Below, piece by piece: positions 22,453-35,200 of a stretch of 64,000 nucleotides of DNA; positions within the stretch are counted from its first letter, which is position 1, and the number at the start of each line of letters is the position of its first letter. This DNA is from Sabethes cyaneus (lineage: Eukaryota > Arthropoda > Insecta > Diptera > Culicidae). Made by a program: the position numbers and the translations under genes. A model generated the notes under the pieces. That model was not told where the DNA came from and did no database searches. It saw only the letters and a program-made list of their open reading frames with translations. The stretch lies in the NCBI RefSeq assembly GCF_943734655.1, contig NC_071355.1:22270268-22334267 (forward strand). The letters run 5' to 3'.

Positions 22453-24300
22453 GTAAAAAAGTATTGAATATCTAGCGAATGCCGCCAAAAGGCGGCAGTG
22501 AACACCAAAGGGTTAACCAATGTTAATAATTGATATCAAGGGAAAAAGTATAAGTGCCCGGAATTTCGGGTGGGACGGTACCGAAGCGGGTCAATTATTC
22601 ATACAGGAACTTTTTTGTGTGTTGATAGTGAATATGAAACGACCGAAGGCTAACTAAGTAATTGAGATTACAATAGGTTCAATTACATACTTTTTGTCGA
22701 AAAACTTCGGCTCACTAATGGTAGGGCGTATAAGTTTGGTTACATCTAATTATATACCTTATCACGTCGACCAAAAATTTGCTGTGTAAGAAACATTCAT
22801 AAACATCATTAAAATTATTAGATTAAAATATTGGTTTTCTACGTATGTCTAAATTGAGAACAACTTTTGCTTAATTCAATTTCCTGTTTGAACACAAAAA
22901 ATATTTTAGCTTTTAATAATCAGTAGCATAATAACCATTATTCGTTGTGCTTACGATGAATAGAACCTATTTGCTACTTAAAAATCAAGTGAAATTTAGT
23001 AGGTTTGATAATGTCGGTTTTACATAATGCCGAATGGTAATTCTCATCTATTGAAAATCTTGATATCGGTTATAATAAAACTAACAGGCTGGTTTATTAT
23101 GACAATAATTTCTCGATTATGGCGCAAACATTACACCATCGATGATGGCCATTGTTCTACCGTGTTTCGAAGTGATAAATCAAACTGTGTTTTCATAAGA
23201 AATGCCACAAAACAAGTTTCGACGGTAGAAAGCGATCATAATCGAGCTGCTGTGCATCCTAGTGCTGGCCAGTCATGCAGGACGTAGGCCTACAACTCAC
23301 TCGTAGACGCACCGCTGCGCCGTCGGAATCGGAATGCTGTCGTTCCACATGATAGGGCAACAAAAGTGCGGTACTTTTGCGGTTACTCCCGTGGGCCAAT
23401 GCGTACCTACCTATGCACATCGCTGACACTGATTGTAGGTACGCGTTGTATCTGCCGTTATCTGCCGATGCAGTTGTATCAACCTATAATATTAGCTAAT
23501 TAGAGGCACAGAGGCCAACTGAGCACCGTTCGATATGCAACTGTTAGGCATATTTGAGTTTTGAATGGAAATTAATTTTATAAATATTTTGATTGATACC
23601 TGAAATTTATTATGAAACGGTACATACTGTTTGGAGATTTCTGAGACAGCTGGGAAATTGGCGACGAGTGGCCCAAATCGAATTGAATGGAGACGACTGT
23701 TTGAAACGACGACGACGAGGTCGTTGCTGTAAATTAAACGTTAACCGCTATAGCTAGCGAGCTAGCTAAAGTGACGAAAGAATTCCGTCGGTGTTAATTT
23801 ATCGGCGGGTCATATGCGTTTCCGTTACGCTTGTGTGACGGTGTCAATTGAAATCTGCGGATCCCTCGGAGCCGGTATCGAAGGAAATTTGCGGTAAGGC
23901 TGTGTGTGGCTTACGCTGAAAGAAATAAGATCGGCTCTGGTCGTGGATACATGGTTTAATTCCTGATAAGTCGATCTTCCAAACAAGGGTGTGAAACTTC
24001 TCGGATTTCAATTTCAATTGAAACAATGTTTCTACCTTTCGGAAAAATATCTATTAAGTGACGGTACATTGCATTTGATCGATATCAAATCACCAAAGCA
24101 ATCAAATTCGAGTGGTAGAATATACCAAGTATCATGAAGTTGTTTCCCTAGCAACAGGTTCTATAACATAACAAAAGTTCAATTTTTACACCTCATCCGA
24201 TTCATTTTGAGTAACTTTCCCAAACAGTTGTCCGGTCGTTTTAGTAATTCAACCTTTCACAAATGCCAATAAAATCAACCAGTTTTTGTTCAACTTGTTC
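22453..24300. other. Unassigned, possibly unique intronic sequence
   Basis: No gene and no clear transposon ends. The part at 23230-23480 and 23640-23900 is more GC-balanced than its surroundings and non-repetitive within the window. It is a candidate regulatory stretch, but nothing specific was recognised. Confidence 0.3.
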
Positions 24301-24436
24301 GATTTTCTATATCATCGAGAGTGAAGTAGGTACCTATAGGTAGGTATAAGTGAAAAACAGGCAGCGTAAAATGTGCAAATCGTCGTTTGCAGTCTGCATC
24401 GTCTGAACTGAGTACACGATTACACGCGGAGTGGAA

Positions 24437-24631
24437 ATGGATTTCCACTCCAGCTGCCAACTCTGTCTGTGCAGGTTTTCCACCGAAAGCCGACAAGTGT
24501 GGCAGTGCATAGTAGGTAGTTTATCCCAGTTGGTCACGTGCCAGAAGCGATGCTGCAAAGACGTAACCTTGCTTTGCGAGCAACTATGCACTGGGTGCAA
24601 CAGGTTTGCCCGATTGACCTGTCAGGTTTGA
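24437..24631 (+). CDS. Small cysteine-rich ORF, ZAD-like (hypothetical)
   Basis: The frame from ATG at 24437 (an earlier in-frame ATG-like start is at 24431) reads MDFHSSCQLCLCRFSTES, runs through VWQCIVGSL, and ends with LLCEQLCTGCNRFARLTCQV and TGA; it is about 64 aa. The spacing CxxCL, a helical middle, then CxxLCxxCxxxF resembles the zinc-binding ZAD domain of insect C2H2 zinc-finger proteins. ZAD normally starts the protein with CRLCL and has C-x2-C about 45 residues on. Here no zinc fingers follow, and TGA comes right after the domain; a weak donor CAG|GTTTGA at 24628 could allow splicing onward. It could be a first exon of a nested gene, a pseudogene, or chance. Confidence 0.3.
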   Translation: MDFHSSCQLCLCRFSTESRQVWQCIVGSLSQLVTCQKRCCKDVTLLCEQLCTGCNRFARLTCQV

Positions 24632-24790
24632 TACCATTTGGAGATATATTAAGAAAAATAGGAGAGAACTTCTAGACTAGTTATTAGGATGTATACGAAA
24701 CTATCGGAGCATAGTAAAAATGGTTGTGCCTTAATCCGCAGAACATTTTTTGGGTCATCGAAAAGCTATACCGCAGAAAATATTTTTTTG

Positions 24791-27700
24791 ACGTAGGACT
24801 ACGGCATACCGGAAGGTATCATTCCATAATTTAGATTCTAGGGCTTGTCTCTGTTTGGCTGTCGTTGAATCGTCTCTTCGTCGCCTTTTCTGCATCTATT
24901 TTTAGTCTTTCCGTCCTTTTTGACATTTTTTGTCACTTCTCTGGCGACTGAAGGTTCTTGAGCGTTTTTAGTGGAATACAAAGATTGAAATTAAAGAAAA
25001 CTTTGAAAAACTTTGATTTTGAAAAGGAAAGGAAATGTCTAATGCGAAGAATGATTAATTGGATGAATTGGAAAATTTCGATATAAACCAAAAAGATATC
25101 GTGGCAATGGCAGGTAGTGTTCGCATCCACGTTCTTTCGGTCGATACCCGAAAGTTTTACTAACTAAAGTGCCGTCGCCAGTTATATAAGGTATTCTAAT
25201 AACTAAATTAGGATACGAGATACGAAAGTGAAAACCTAAATTAAAAGTGGAATTCATCGTGAAGTCGTATTTTTGTCGTCTTTCGATTTTAATTTTCATC
25301 AGCCTTTTCGCCTATTTGTGATAACTTTTCCGCCATTTTTTCATTGTCTTTTCGCCGCCTCTTCACCATATGTTTGTCGTCTATTTGCTATCTTTTTGCC
25401 ATTCTTATGTTGTCTTTACATTATTTTTTGTTGTTTTTTTCGACGTGGTTCGACTTTCGGCGTCTTTTGTCTTCCCTCTGTCTGTCTGTTTTATCGCTGT
25501 TTCATGATCGTTTTGCCATCTTCACGATCACATTTCCGTCGTGTGTTCGTCATTTGGTGGCCCCGTTTTTACATTTTTCGTCAACTTTTCGAACGCCTTC
25601 TTAACGTTGCGTTGTCGTCTTTTTAGTTGCTGTTTTGGCACCTTCATTTTGGCATCGTCATTCAGACGATTTTTTTTTCGTTTGTTATCATCTTTCCATA
25701 ATTTTTTGTCGCCTTTTCATTACCTTTTTGGCACTTTTTCTCGCTGTCTGCGTTTGTTTTGAAGACAATCAAAACTGCCACAAAAGACGATCATTAAGGC
25801 TGTCACAGTGGCCTTTCAACCCTATTGGCATTCTTATAAAAAAAACACCCAAAATGTTGTTTTCTTTACCGTCATTTCATCGTTTTCTTTTGTTGTCTAT
25901 ATTCTTCATCCTTTTTGCATATTTGACCGGCATTTTGGCGCTTTTTAAATCATTTTTTGTCGCTGTTTCCCGTTTTTGTTGGTTTTTTGGCGGCTTTTTG
26001 CCATTTTAGTCGCTGTTTTGACTTCTTTTCGTCATCATGCTTTCTGCCGTATATTCGCCATTTTTTGCTTGCTTTTTTGACGCTCTATAAACGTCTTTTT
26101 ATCGTTTTTTTTTTGTTTTTTTTATCGCTGTTTTGCTGTCGTTTCGTCGTCTTCACTCATCATCATTTTCAGGTTATTTCCGTTCATCCGTTATTTTTTC
26201 GAGCTTCGTTTTGACATTTTCGTTGATTTTTTCGGTGTCGATTTTTTGTTGCTGTTTTGGCATCTTTTTATCGTCTGTTCTTTGTTTTTTTATTGTCATC
26301 TTTTCGTGGTCTTTTGTCATCGTTTCGTAGTTTATTTTGTTGTCTTTTCGTCTATTTCTCGTCAATTTTATCGACACCTTGTTTGTTGTCAAGACAAAAA
26401 CAAGCTGTCTTTTTACTGTCTTTTCGTCGTCTTTCTGCCGTATATTCGCTATCTTTTCGTCATCTTTTTCGCGTATTTTGTCACCTTTTTAAAGCTTTTT
26501 AAATTGTTTTTTTTCATGTTGCTTTTTGTTCCTGTTTTACCATCTTTTTAGCGTCTCTTCATCGACTTTTCTGCATTCATTTATAGTCATTTCGTCATCT
26601 TTTTGCTGTCTTTTCGATACCTTTCCACATTCTTTTTGTCGTCTCTTCTATTCGTAACTTTTTGGCATTTCTCTGCCATATTTCTGTCGTCTTTCAATGG
26701 TCTTTTGCCACCATTTCAACGTATTTTCGTCGTTTTTTTTAGTCTGATTTTTCGAGCTTCGTTTTTGGCACTTCGATGATTTTTTCAGTGGCATTTTGAC
26801 ATTTTTGTCGGTATTTTTGTTGCTGTTTTGGCATCTTTTTGTCTTCTTTTCTTCGTTTTTATTGGCATCCTTTCGTTGACTTTTGTTATCGTTTCGCCAT
26901 TCATTTTGTTAATTTTTCGTCTACTTCTGCAATTTTATCGTCATCCTGTTTGCTGTCAGGACAACAAATAGCTGTCTATTCGTCGTCTTTTAGTCGTATA
27001 TTCGCCATCTTTTCGCCGTTTTTTTTGCGTATTTTGTCGTCTTTTTGAAGCTTTTTAATTGATAACAAAAAACATGTTCGCTTTTTGTTCCTGTTTTACC
27101 ATCTTTTTATTGTCTCTTCATCGACTTTTCTTCATCTATTTATAGTCATTTCGTCATCTTATTTTCTTTTCGATACCTTTTCACATTCCTTTTGTCATCT
27201 CATTAATTTCTTCTATTCGTAACTTTTTAGCATTTCTCTGCCATTTTTCCTGTCGTCTTTTAATGGTCTTTTGCCACCATTTCAACGTATTTTCGTCGTT
27301 TTTTTAAGTCTGATTTTTCGAGCCTCGTTTTTGGCACTTTTCGATGATTTTTTTAGTGGCTTTTTGGCAGGTTTGTCGGTATTTTTGTTGCTGTTTTGGC
27401 ATCTTTTTGTCTTCTTTTCTTCGTTTTTATTGTCATCTTTTCGTTGACTTTTGTCATCGTTTCGCTGTTCTTTTTGTTATTTTTTCGTCTATTTCTTCAA
27501 TTTTATCGTCATCCTGTTTGCTGTCAACGCAACAAAAAGCTGTCTTTTTACCGTCTTTTCGTCGTTCTTTTGTCGTCTTTCTGCCGTATATTCGCCATCT
27601 TTTCGTCGTCTTTTTCGCGTGTTTTGTTACCTTTTTTAAGCTTTTTATTTGTTTTTTTATCATGTCATTTTGTGTTCCTGTTTTACCGTCTTTTTGTTGT

Positions 27701-28250
27701 ATTTTCGATACTTTTTCGCATTTTTTTGTCAACGTATTTTCGTCGATTTTTGACTTTTTTGTCGTTTTTCACTGGATTGTACGTTTCCATCATCTTTTTA
27801 ATTTTGACACCTCTCCGACACTTTTAAACGCCTTTGCTCGCGTTTTTGTTTGCCTTGTCCTATTTCGTTTTGGCCTCTTTTCGTCATCGTATTGTTTTTT
27901 CGATGCCTTTTCGTCATCGACACGGAGATCTTTTTGTTGTTTTTTTGTCATCTCTCTGTCATATTTTTGTTCTTGCTTTGCACCGCTTATTGTCGACTGT
28001 TTTGTTGCTATTTTGGCGTCTTTTTGTCATCTTTAGTCGTTTTATCTTCAATTTTGACATCTTTTCATCATCTTTTGTCCTCGTTTTGCCGTTTTTGTAG
28101 TCTCTTGATCACTTTTGTCAAATTTTTCCCTTTTCATTGTCGCGTTTAGCATGTTTCGGCGACCTTTGAGACGCTTTTAAAACCTCTTTTGACGTAGAAT
28201 TACGTCTTACCGCAGGGTGTCAATCCAAAATTTGGATTCAAGCCAGCGTC
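24791..28250 (+). repeat. Large T-rich array bounded by GACGTAG...TACG direct repeats
   Basis: About 3.3 kb of degenerate TTTTTCGTC/TTTTGTCATC units. Similar ~55-bp sequences bound it in direct orientation: GACGTAGGACTACGGCATACC (24791) and GACGTAGAATTACGTCTTACC (28191), each followed by ..TTTGGATTC-like text. Long open frames on both strands are low-complexity (Phe/Leu/Ser on +, Lys/Thr on -) and are not treated as genes. It may be the interior of a non-autonomous element. Confidence 0.65.
26198..27760 (+). repeat. ~560-bp tandem repeat within the T-rich array (about 2.8 copies)
   Basis: The landmark TTTTTCGAGCTTCGTTTT recurs at about 26198, 26752 and 27316. TTGCTGTTTTGGCATCTTTTT recurs at about 26249, 26819 and 27388. 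A GCTGTCTTTTTACYGTCTTTTCG block recurs at about 26403, 26972 and 27539. The period is therefore 554-570 bp. Copies 2 and 3 are the most alike. Confidence 0.8.
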
Positions 28251-28985
28251 ACGAAAGAATGAATGATTTTGAGCACTAATAGCTCTTCCAATTTAGAACG
28301 GATTTTGATGGTTCGCGGTGGCTCGCGTACCATTTGATTCACAAAAATTACAGCAATTGTATGGCTTTCTTGAAAAGAGTGTTTTCTAATCGCTAAATTT
28401 AGTGAAAATCAGCAGAAACTCGACGGACGACGATTAGATTCACCAATTAGATTGATAATTGTCAGTGCGGAAGAACGTACGCTAAATATAGTATTATTTG
28501 ATTTTTGTTGAAATCAGAACAAGAAATGTCTCTTATTAATGGCAGTAACATATGAAAATTTAATTCTTTTTCCTAGAATTTTGTTAATAGTTGGGTATAT
28601 AAGGGAGATTTCTATTCTAAAAAACAGCAATAATTCTAATTGAGGGCTCGCTAATTGGACGGTTCTTTAATTGGGTGTTCGTTAGTTGGGTCATTCCATG
28701 AATGTCAAAATTCTATTGAACTTTTGAATCTAGAAATTTCTAACAACTGTCAGCAGTGCAGTCAGGAGTCCAGTCGTGACCCAAATAACGAATTCAGGCT
28801 GTATTCCGATTTTGGCACTGATAAAAATATTTGTTTTTCGCATCACAAAGTACCCAAAATACATTACAAAAATACGAAACAATTATTTAGCACTATTATT
28901 TACTTAGCGGTATTTTACGCCACAAATAAGTCAATATAGTCTGAAAACTTTCCTTCAACATTCAAGGTGTCTTCGCAAAAACCCG
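28251..28985. other. Unassigned AT-rich sequence
   Basis: No gene or clear element was seen. It lies between the two T-rich arrays, and an ORF at 28655-28939 shows no recognisable motif. Confidence 0.3.
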
Positions 28986-28987
28986 CC

Positions 28988-29806
28988 TAACGTAGTTCTA
29001 CGCCAGCAACGCGTTTGTGTCTGGAATACAACCATTCTGATTTTTATCATGTTTTTGTTCTTTTTATCACTGTTTTGGCGTCTTTGCACTGCATTTTCAG
29101 GTTGTTTCCTTCGTATTTTTCTTGTTTTTCGTTGTCTTTTTGTCGACTTTTCATCGTACTCGTATTTCGTCATCTTCTCATCACCTTTCAATTTTTTAAA
29201 TCTCTCGAACGAAAATTCGCATTTTGCCATACACCAACGGGGTATGTTTTGTCGTTCTTTCGTCGTCTTTAGTCGTTTTATGTTTGATTTTGTCATCTTT
29301 TCACCATCTTGTGTCGTCGTTTCGCCGTTCATCGCTTTTTTGTCAATTTTTCGTCATTCTGTTGATTGTCAAGGCAACAAAAATGTTACCTTTTTACTAT
29401 TTTTTCATCGTTTTTTCATTGTCGCTATAACTTTTGACGCTTTTTAAAGCGGCTTTTGTCATATTTTTGCTCTTTTTGTGGCTGTTTTGGCGTTTTTACA
29501 CCGTATTTTCATGTTGTTTCCATCATATTTTTGTCGTTTTTCACTGTCTGTCAACTTTTCGTCGTATTTTTTCTATCTTTTCATCATTTTTTAATTTTTA
29601 TCGCATTTTCGTTCGCATGCTTGTCATATTGCAACCAATATTGAAAATTAAGTCTTCTCTTTCTGCAATGCAACGCAATGATAAATTTATTAATTTTCTT
29701 ATTTTTTGTTTCCATGCAAATAATTTGATAAGCAAGCTCCTAACTCTTTAAACCCCAACTTTGCGTGGTCCTACGTTAACACGGTGGTAGTGTCTCGGAT
29801 ACAACC
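28988..29806 (+). repeat. Second T-rich array with direct terminal repeats
   Basis: The block begins AACGTAGTTCTACGCCAGCA ... GTGTCTGGAATACAACC (28988-29034). A diverged direct copy, GTGGTCCTACGTTAACACGG...GTGTCTCGGATACAACC, is at 29766-29806. Between them is T-rich sequence like that at 25-28 kb and 19.8 kb. This again gives short direct repeats around a T-rich core, about 775 bp apart. Confidence 0.6.
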
Positions 29807-32370
29807 TTCAACTTTTTTGTCACACGAATCGGACAAAATCCTAAAATCAATAAAACAACACTATGAGAAAATTATATCGCGTCATACTACCTATCATATA
29901 CTTCTGTCACGATGGCAATTAGTGCATAAAACATTAGAGGTGCTAAAATCCTACCGGTCCGGTCCTCGTACCGTGATCGTGATCGGACCATGGCCGGTTG
30001 GTGTGCGGCACACCTAATAATTTCCTTGTCACGCCAGTCGGTGTTCCGTTCGAGCTGATTAGCCAACTTGCCAGCCAAACCACCAAACCAACCAACGGTT
30101 CCAATAGCTATCTATTTGCATATTTGAAAACACTGAAATAGATACGGACGGCAATGGAAAATCGAACTCGATACGTTTGACTTTCTATGACTTTCATTGC
30201 ACTTACGTTGGAAGGCACGAAGTTGATTCCGCGTTCTCGTATAGTAGACCGTCGTCGTCGTCGTCGTCACGTTGCTCGATACCTTCAATTTTCCGATTCG
30301 AAGGGTACCTACGTTTGTCGATGGTAAACTTTTTCCACGTAGTTTGGTCGTCTAAAAGTAAATGAGAATTTCAAAAACAGACAAATACTAATTAGCGTTA
30401 TTAGCTTCTGAAGAGAAGAAATATAAATATTCCAAAAAACTGGTACGACTGGTACTAAAAACTGGTATTCAAACGAACGAAAAGGTATTCTAATATTGCA
30501 ATATTGGACCAAACGTTGTTTTTACTCTATTACTTACTGCAACACCGCAGCGTGCAGTGTGGGACAAACTGCAATGGAGCCAACTAACGTATTGATTTTC
30601 TGTTTCGTTGAAAAATTGAAGGGGATATCGGATGGAATTCGAACGGACGTACGTACATGTAAGCTATCGTCGTTGGCAAACATATAGGGTTATATGAAGC
30701 GAAAGGATTGAGTAAAATAATATTTTACAGTGTGAAACTTCTATGAAAAGCCAATTCAATTCAGTATAATGTTTCCCTTTCTCTTCCTTGATCTTCCCTT
30801 CCGCAGGGTATCCGCAGCGCTGGTGGGATGTCGTGAACCAGTTGAAGAAAGTTGCATTTCCATAAAGTGGCCTGAAACTTACTCGTAAAAGTGTAACTAA
30901 ACAACCAAACAAAGGAACGAACTGTCTAGGAAGAGCTATGAGCGCTGCCAGCATACTAGAACTGCAGACGTGGATTGTGTACCAGAGAATTGCAGCCGAA
31001 TGTGCCCACTGTTTGTGTAAGTATTATTCCCTTGCTTTTGATTATTCCCCAGTGGCAAATTTTTCCTCTGATACATGTGATGGGAGGTCTAGGAATGATA
31101 GCAAAACTTCCACTTAGCAGCTGTGTGCATTTGGTTTATACAATACACGAAAGGCTCTGAAAGTCAGGGCTTGATTTTATCATAAAAAATTGATGCTACT
31201 TATTGTTTCATAATTTTTCTGCCTACGTTATCATCTTTTTTCGTTTCCTTTTTTGTCGACTTATACTGGCCAGGTATTTTTACTTTACTTAAGGGAAGTG
31301 AATTCATTCGATTTCCGTTCTTCACAAAAACACATTTTAGCGCCAAGTGTTTTTCACTTTCTTTTAACTTTTTTCCCCAAAGACTCATTCACTACAAAGT
31401 TTTAAAGGCAACTCACATGAAATACTGCACCAGAAGGAATACAAATGGAAAATGCTCAGCTCAGCAATATTAGCGAGGCGAAATCCTGTAGTTCGATTTA
31501 TCAACTTTTATTTCGTTTTTACGAAAATATTTTCATCAAAATTTGTAGCGTTTGAAGGCCTGGCTTCGAATCATGAAGATGCAATGATGACTGCCGTGGT
31601 CACATTATACTCAAAAAAATAAACAAATGATTTTTTCTGGTTGGTTTTGCATTCCATGGCATGAATAGAAGCGGTATCATTTGAATACTCACGGGAGCAT
31701 GCCGAACCATTTTTGCGTTCGTGCCCAGCGCGAAGGGTTAACGAATATATTCTTGTAAAGTTTTTTTTGTGCACAGTTCGTGATCGGCTCGAATGGATTA
31801 GCTGGATAGTAGGGCAATGCATTTAAGGGCACATAGACGACTATAAATTTCGGAAAAATCACTTTTTTCTAATTTCATATTTCGAATCTTAATATTGACT
31901 TTGCCGCTTATTTTGATACTAATTTTCTAATGATGCGACCGCGGGAAGTGGATGAAAAACGATTATTTTACGCACAAGTATTCCAGTGCCGTGCTTAACA
32001 AACTCAACGAAAGAAAATGTCGAAACTCCTGTAAAATGAACCGTGGGCAAGTTCGATCATAGAGGAAATGACTCCGAAGAAATCGTCTTATTGCTCTCCA
32101 AAAAATACATTTTAAAACTCAAAAAATTTCAAGTAAATCTTCGATTAAATTCAAATAACTTTATCAAGCTGACCGTTTCAGGGCTGTCCAGCCCTGTTCC
32201 GTTCCGTCCGAACGTAATCTGTGCTGTCTGCTTCCTTATTTGCGAGCTGCAACCGCGACCGCGACCGTGACCGCCGCCGGGGCACCGTATCAAAAGAAGA
32301 ATATCTTTTAAAACTAGCGATAAATGCGATACAAGAACTTGCGAAGAAGATTTGCGACAGAGTGGACGAC
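29807..32370. other. Unassigned sequence with small repeats
   Basis: No gene was recognised. It contains a (GTC)n run at 30251-30269 and a repeat at about 31885-32000 (TATTTTGATACTAATTTTCTAATGATGCGACCGCGGGAAGTG) shared with 9405-9500 inside the hAT element. A CG-rich run lies at about 32250-32285. The rest is probably intron. Confidence 0.35.
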
Positions 32371-32484
32371 AGAAGAAAGTAATGAAATAAATGTGTTTAT
32401 AGTATCCAAACAGATTGGTACAAAACGTGAACGCTAAATTACGAAAGTGTTCCGTTCCCACGCATCACATCTTTACAACGTGCC

Positions 32485-33262
32485 CACGCATCACATTTTC
32501 ATTGATTTCAAAGCAGCATACGATACAGTCGATCGAACCCAGCTATGGCAGATAATGCACGAATACGGCTTTCGGATAAACTGACGCGACTGATCAGAGC
32601 TGTCATTGGATCGAGTGATGTGTTTCGTGCGCATCTCGGGGATACCCTCGAGTCCCTTTGAGACGCGGCGAAGGTTGGGACAAGGTGATGGCTTATCCTA
32701 CATGCTGTTCTGTTCAACATCGCTCCATTGGGGGTGATCGGACGAGACACGATTTTTACGAAGGGTAGACAACTTGCAGGGGCTCTGCAGATGACCTTGC
32801 TGTCATAGCCAGAAGCTTTGCAACGGCGGATGCAATCTACGTCAGACTGAAAGTGGAGTCTAGGAGAATTGGGCTCAAAATAAATACGTCGAAGACCAAA
32901 TTTGTGAAAGGAAGGGACTCAGAAAGAACAACCGCGCATCTCCCGCGGACGGTAACCGTTGACGGTGATGAACTAGAAGTGTTAGATAAATTCGGATTTT
33001 TGGGATCGCTGGTGACTGCGGACAACAATACTAGTAAGAAGATCCAGCGGTGCATTCAAGCGGCTAAATCGGGCCTACTTTGCCCTTCGCAAAACGCTAC
33101 GGTCAAGAAGCATACGCCGTCAAAACCCTTAACAGACCGTTAGTTCGTTATGAAGTTGGAGCTGTGACATTGCTCACGGAGGTCGTACGCGCCATTGTCG
33201 TGTTTGAGCCGAAAGTGCTACGGACGATATTTGGCGGAGTACAAACTGAAAACAGAGAGTGA
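32485..33262 (+). pseudogene. RTE-clade LINE fragment (RT, + strand)
   Basis: + strand pieces include IDFKAAYDTVDR (about 32495), SPFETRRRLGQGDGLSYMLF (about 32640-32705), SADDLAVIARS (about 32780), and RRIGLKINTSKTKFVKG. VDGDELEVLDKFGFLGSLV and TIFGGVQTENRE follow. These are RT palm and thumb blocks of the same clade as 43-46 kb, with several frameshifts and a different sequence family. Confidence 0.8.
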
Positions 33263-33289
33263 CAGAGACATGTAAACACAAGCTACAAG

Positions 33290-33360
33290 CATTGGTAGCT
33301 ACGCTTAACAAGTATATATATGCTTGACCGCATTTCAAGGTCAAGACTAAAAACACGAAG
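33290..33360. repeat. SINE-like repeat fragment
   Basis: GGTAGCTACGCTTAACAAGT and GACCGCATTTCAAGGTCAAGAC are shared with 38050-38070 and 21645-21665. The two parts are usually separated by about 350 bp, so this copy is internally deleted. Confidence 0.5.
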
Positions 33361-33925
33361 TTGGTCTAACTTTTTCGAGCCAATATTTTTTTGATTTCCT
33401 CCAAGAATCGGTTAAGGGTTTTTTTTATGTATTTGATAAGTTTTGAAGGACTTGGCTGTGCTGTTGAGAAATCTATAATTTTTGTCAGTGGAAAATTGTT
33501 TTTCAACGTTTTATCCATTTTATCCATCATTGTAAAGTACTATATAAGTAAGTTAAAGGCTTTTGAAATATGCGTTGTGCATTTTTATGCTTTATATTGG
33601 GCTGACGGTCAAATAAACATTGGCGTCCCTACCGGTCGCTATTGTCTTGTCTTGGCCATCATTTTCGACAGAAATTGGTCTAAATTTAATGCTTGATGTT
33701 GGAAAAATACCATATGTACAAAAATATGGATTTTATTTTTATTATTGTAAAAACGAAAAATGTCTCAACCTGCAGCAACAATTTTTTTCGCGAATTTTAA
33801 GGACTTCCACGGAAACGACCTGAAATTATTTTTCTAAAATCAAATTATTGCAATTTATTCTGTATAGACAATAGAAATACCTTTCCATTTGAAATAACTC
33901 ATGATATGATACTGTCAGCTGGAAA
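33361..33925. other. Unassigned AT-rich sequence
   Basis: No gene or repeat was recognised. It lies between two LINE remnants. Confidence 0.3.
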
Positions 33926-33929
33926 AAAC

Positions 33930-35062
33930 ACTGAAGCGATCGTATTTCCCTGGACCTGACGGTATCCCAGCGGTGGTAGTCTTCGCTCGTTGAGCAATGA
34001 CGTTAGTGGAGCCTTTGTGCCTTATACTCAACAAATCGTTCGAGGATGAAAAATTGACAATGATCGATAAGCAGTCACTCATGTTTCCTGTTTTCAAAAG
34101 CCGGAATGTTCGCAATTATCGGGGTCTTTCTACTGCATCGAAATTAATTGAAATAGTAGTGAGTAGTTTTACTGACCACCAAGGATTTGTGCCTGGTTGA
34201 TCTGTAAGCATGAACCTTATGGATTTTAGGTCTACCTGTTTCTCCCACATGGAACAAAAAGCGCAAATCGCGTAATCTATACTGATCTGAAAGCAGCGTT
34301 TGATCGTATTGACCATAAAAGACTACTACAGAAAATTTCGCGACTTGGCGCACCCTGGAATTTCACGGAATGGCTCAGATTTTATTTATACGACAGAGTT
34401 CTGCTTGTGCAGCTTGACTGGTGTTATTCTTTCCGGTTTACTAATTTGTCGGGTGAGCCTCAAGGCAGCAATATGGGACTTCTCCTGTTTGTGCTGTTTT
34501 TCAACGATATCACCTTGATGCTTGGAGTTGAATGCAAGCTAATGTACGCTGATGACTTGAAATTGTATTCACCGGTTCGCTCTATAGATGATTGCATGCG
34601 GTTTCAGAAGCTTTCGGATATGTTCGCAAACTGGTGCAGCAAAAAACTGGCTGGTCATCAGCTAAGTAATGATTTTCCATCGCATCGCTAGTCCGATCTT
34701 CTTCAACTATCAAATAAATGTACATGTAATTTTAAGTGTCGACCAAGTCAATGACCTCGGAGTACTGCTTGATGTCAAACGGACGTTCAATTTATATCGA
34801 ACCACGGTAATATCAAAAGCTATCAGGTCAGCTTGGCTTCATCACTAAGATTACCCGTGATTTCAGCGATCCTTACGGCTTATGCTACGAGACTTGCCTT
34901 GATTCAGCAAATCTTCCACCGCACCCTGATAGTTGTCGTCTTCTGGATCTTCAAACACTCGAGCGGCGTAGAAAAGATCTTAAATAGTGAGATCGATCCG
35001 AGCGTCGCAACGCTCCCGCTGATCAAGCGGACTTCTGCAGCCTAGTTTCCATCGAACCACTT
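33930..35062 (+). pseudogene. Jockey-clade LINE fragment (RT domain)
   Basis: Blocks in order on the + strand are FPGPDGIPAVVV (33945), FPVFKSRNVRNYRGLST (34086), DLKAAFDRIDHKRLLQKISR (34285-34340), and GEPQGSNMGLLLF (34453). YADDLKLYSPVRSIDDCMRF (34545-34605) and LERRRKDLKS (about 34960) complete the set. The YADD catalytic motif is intact, unlike the copy at 2.8 kb, but stops and frameshifts break the ORF. There is no endonuclease, so it is 5'-truncated. Confidence 0.85.
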
Positions 35063-35200
35063 TTAGATGCTACGAACCAATAACTGCCTGTATTTAAACT
35101 TTCTCTACAGTTGAAATCCTCTTTGAGTTCCGCGAACCATCACATAAGTTCGCACATAAATTTAAATTAGCTAATATTAGTTTTTTATAAGCATAACTAA

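Noticed and set aside
27454..27732. Lys/Thr-rich open frame on the minus strand
   Set aside because: It is the complement of the T-rich array, with AAA/AAG/ACG codons by composition.
27344..28036. 230-codon open frame rich in Phe, Leu, Ser, Val
   Set aside because: It lies in the T-rich array; TTT/TTC/GTC/TTG codons follow from the base composition, and all frames nearby are similarly open.
24791..28250. LTR retrotransposon because of direct flanking repeats
   Set aside because: The direct repeats are only about 55 bp and diverged, with no TG..CA ends, primer-binding site or pol gene.
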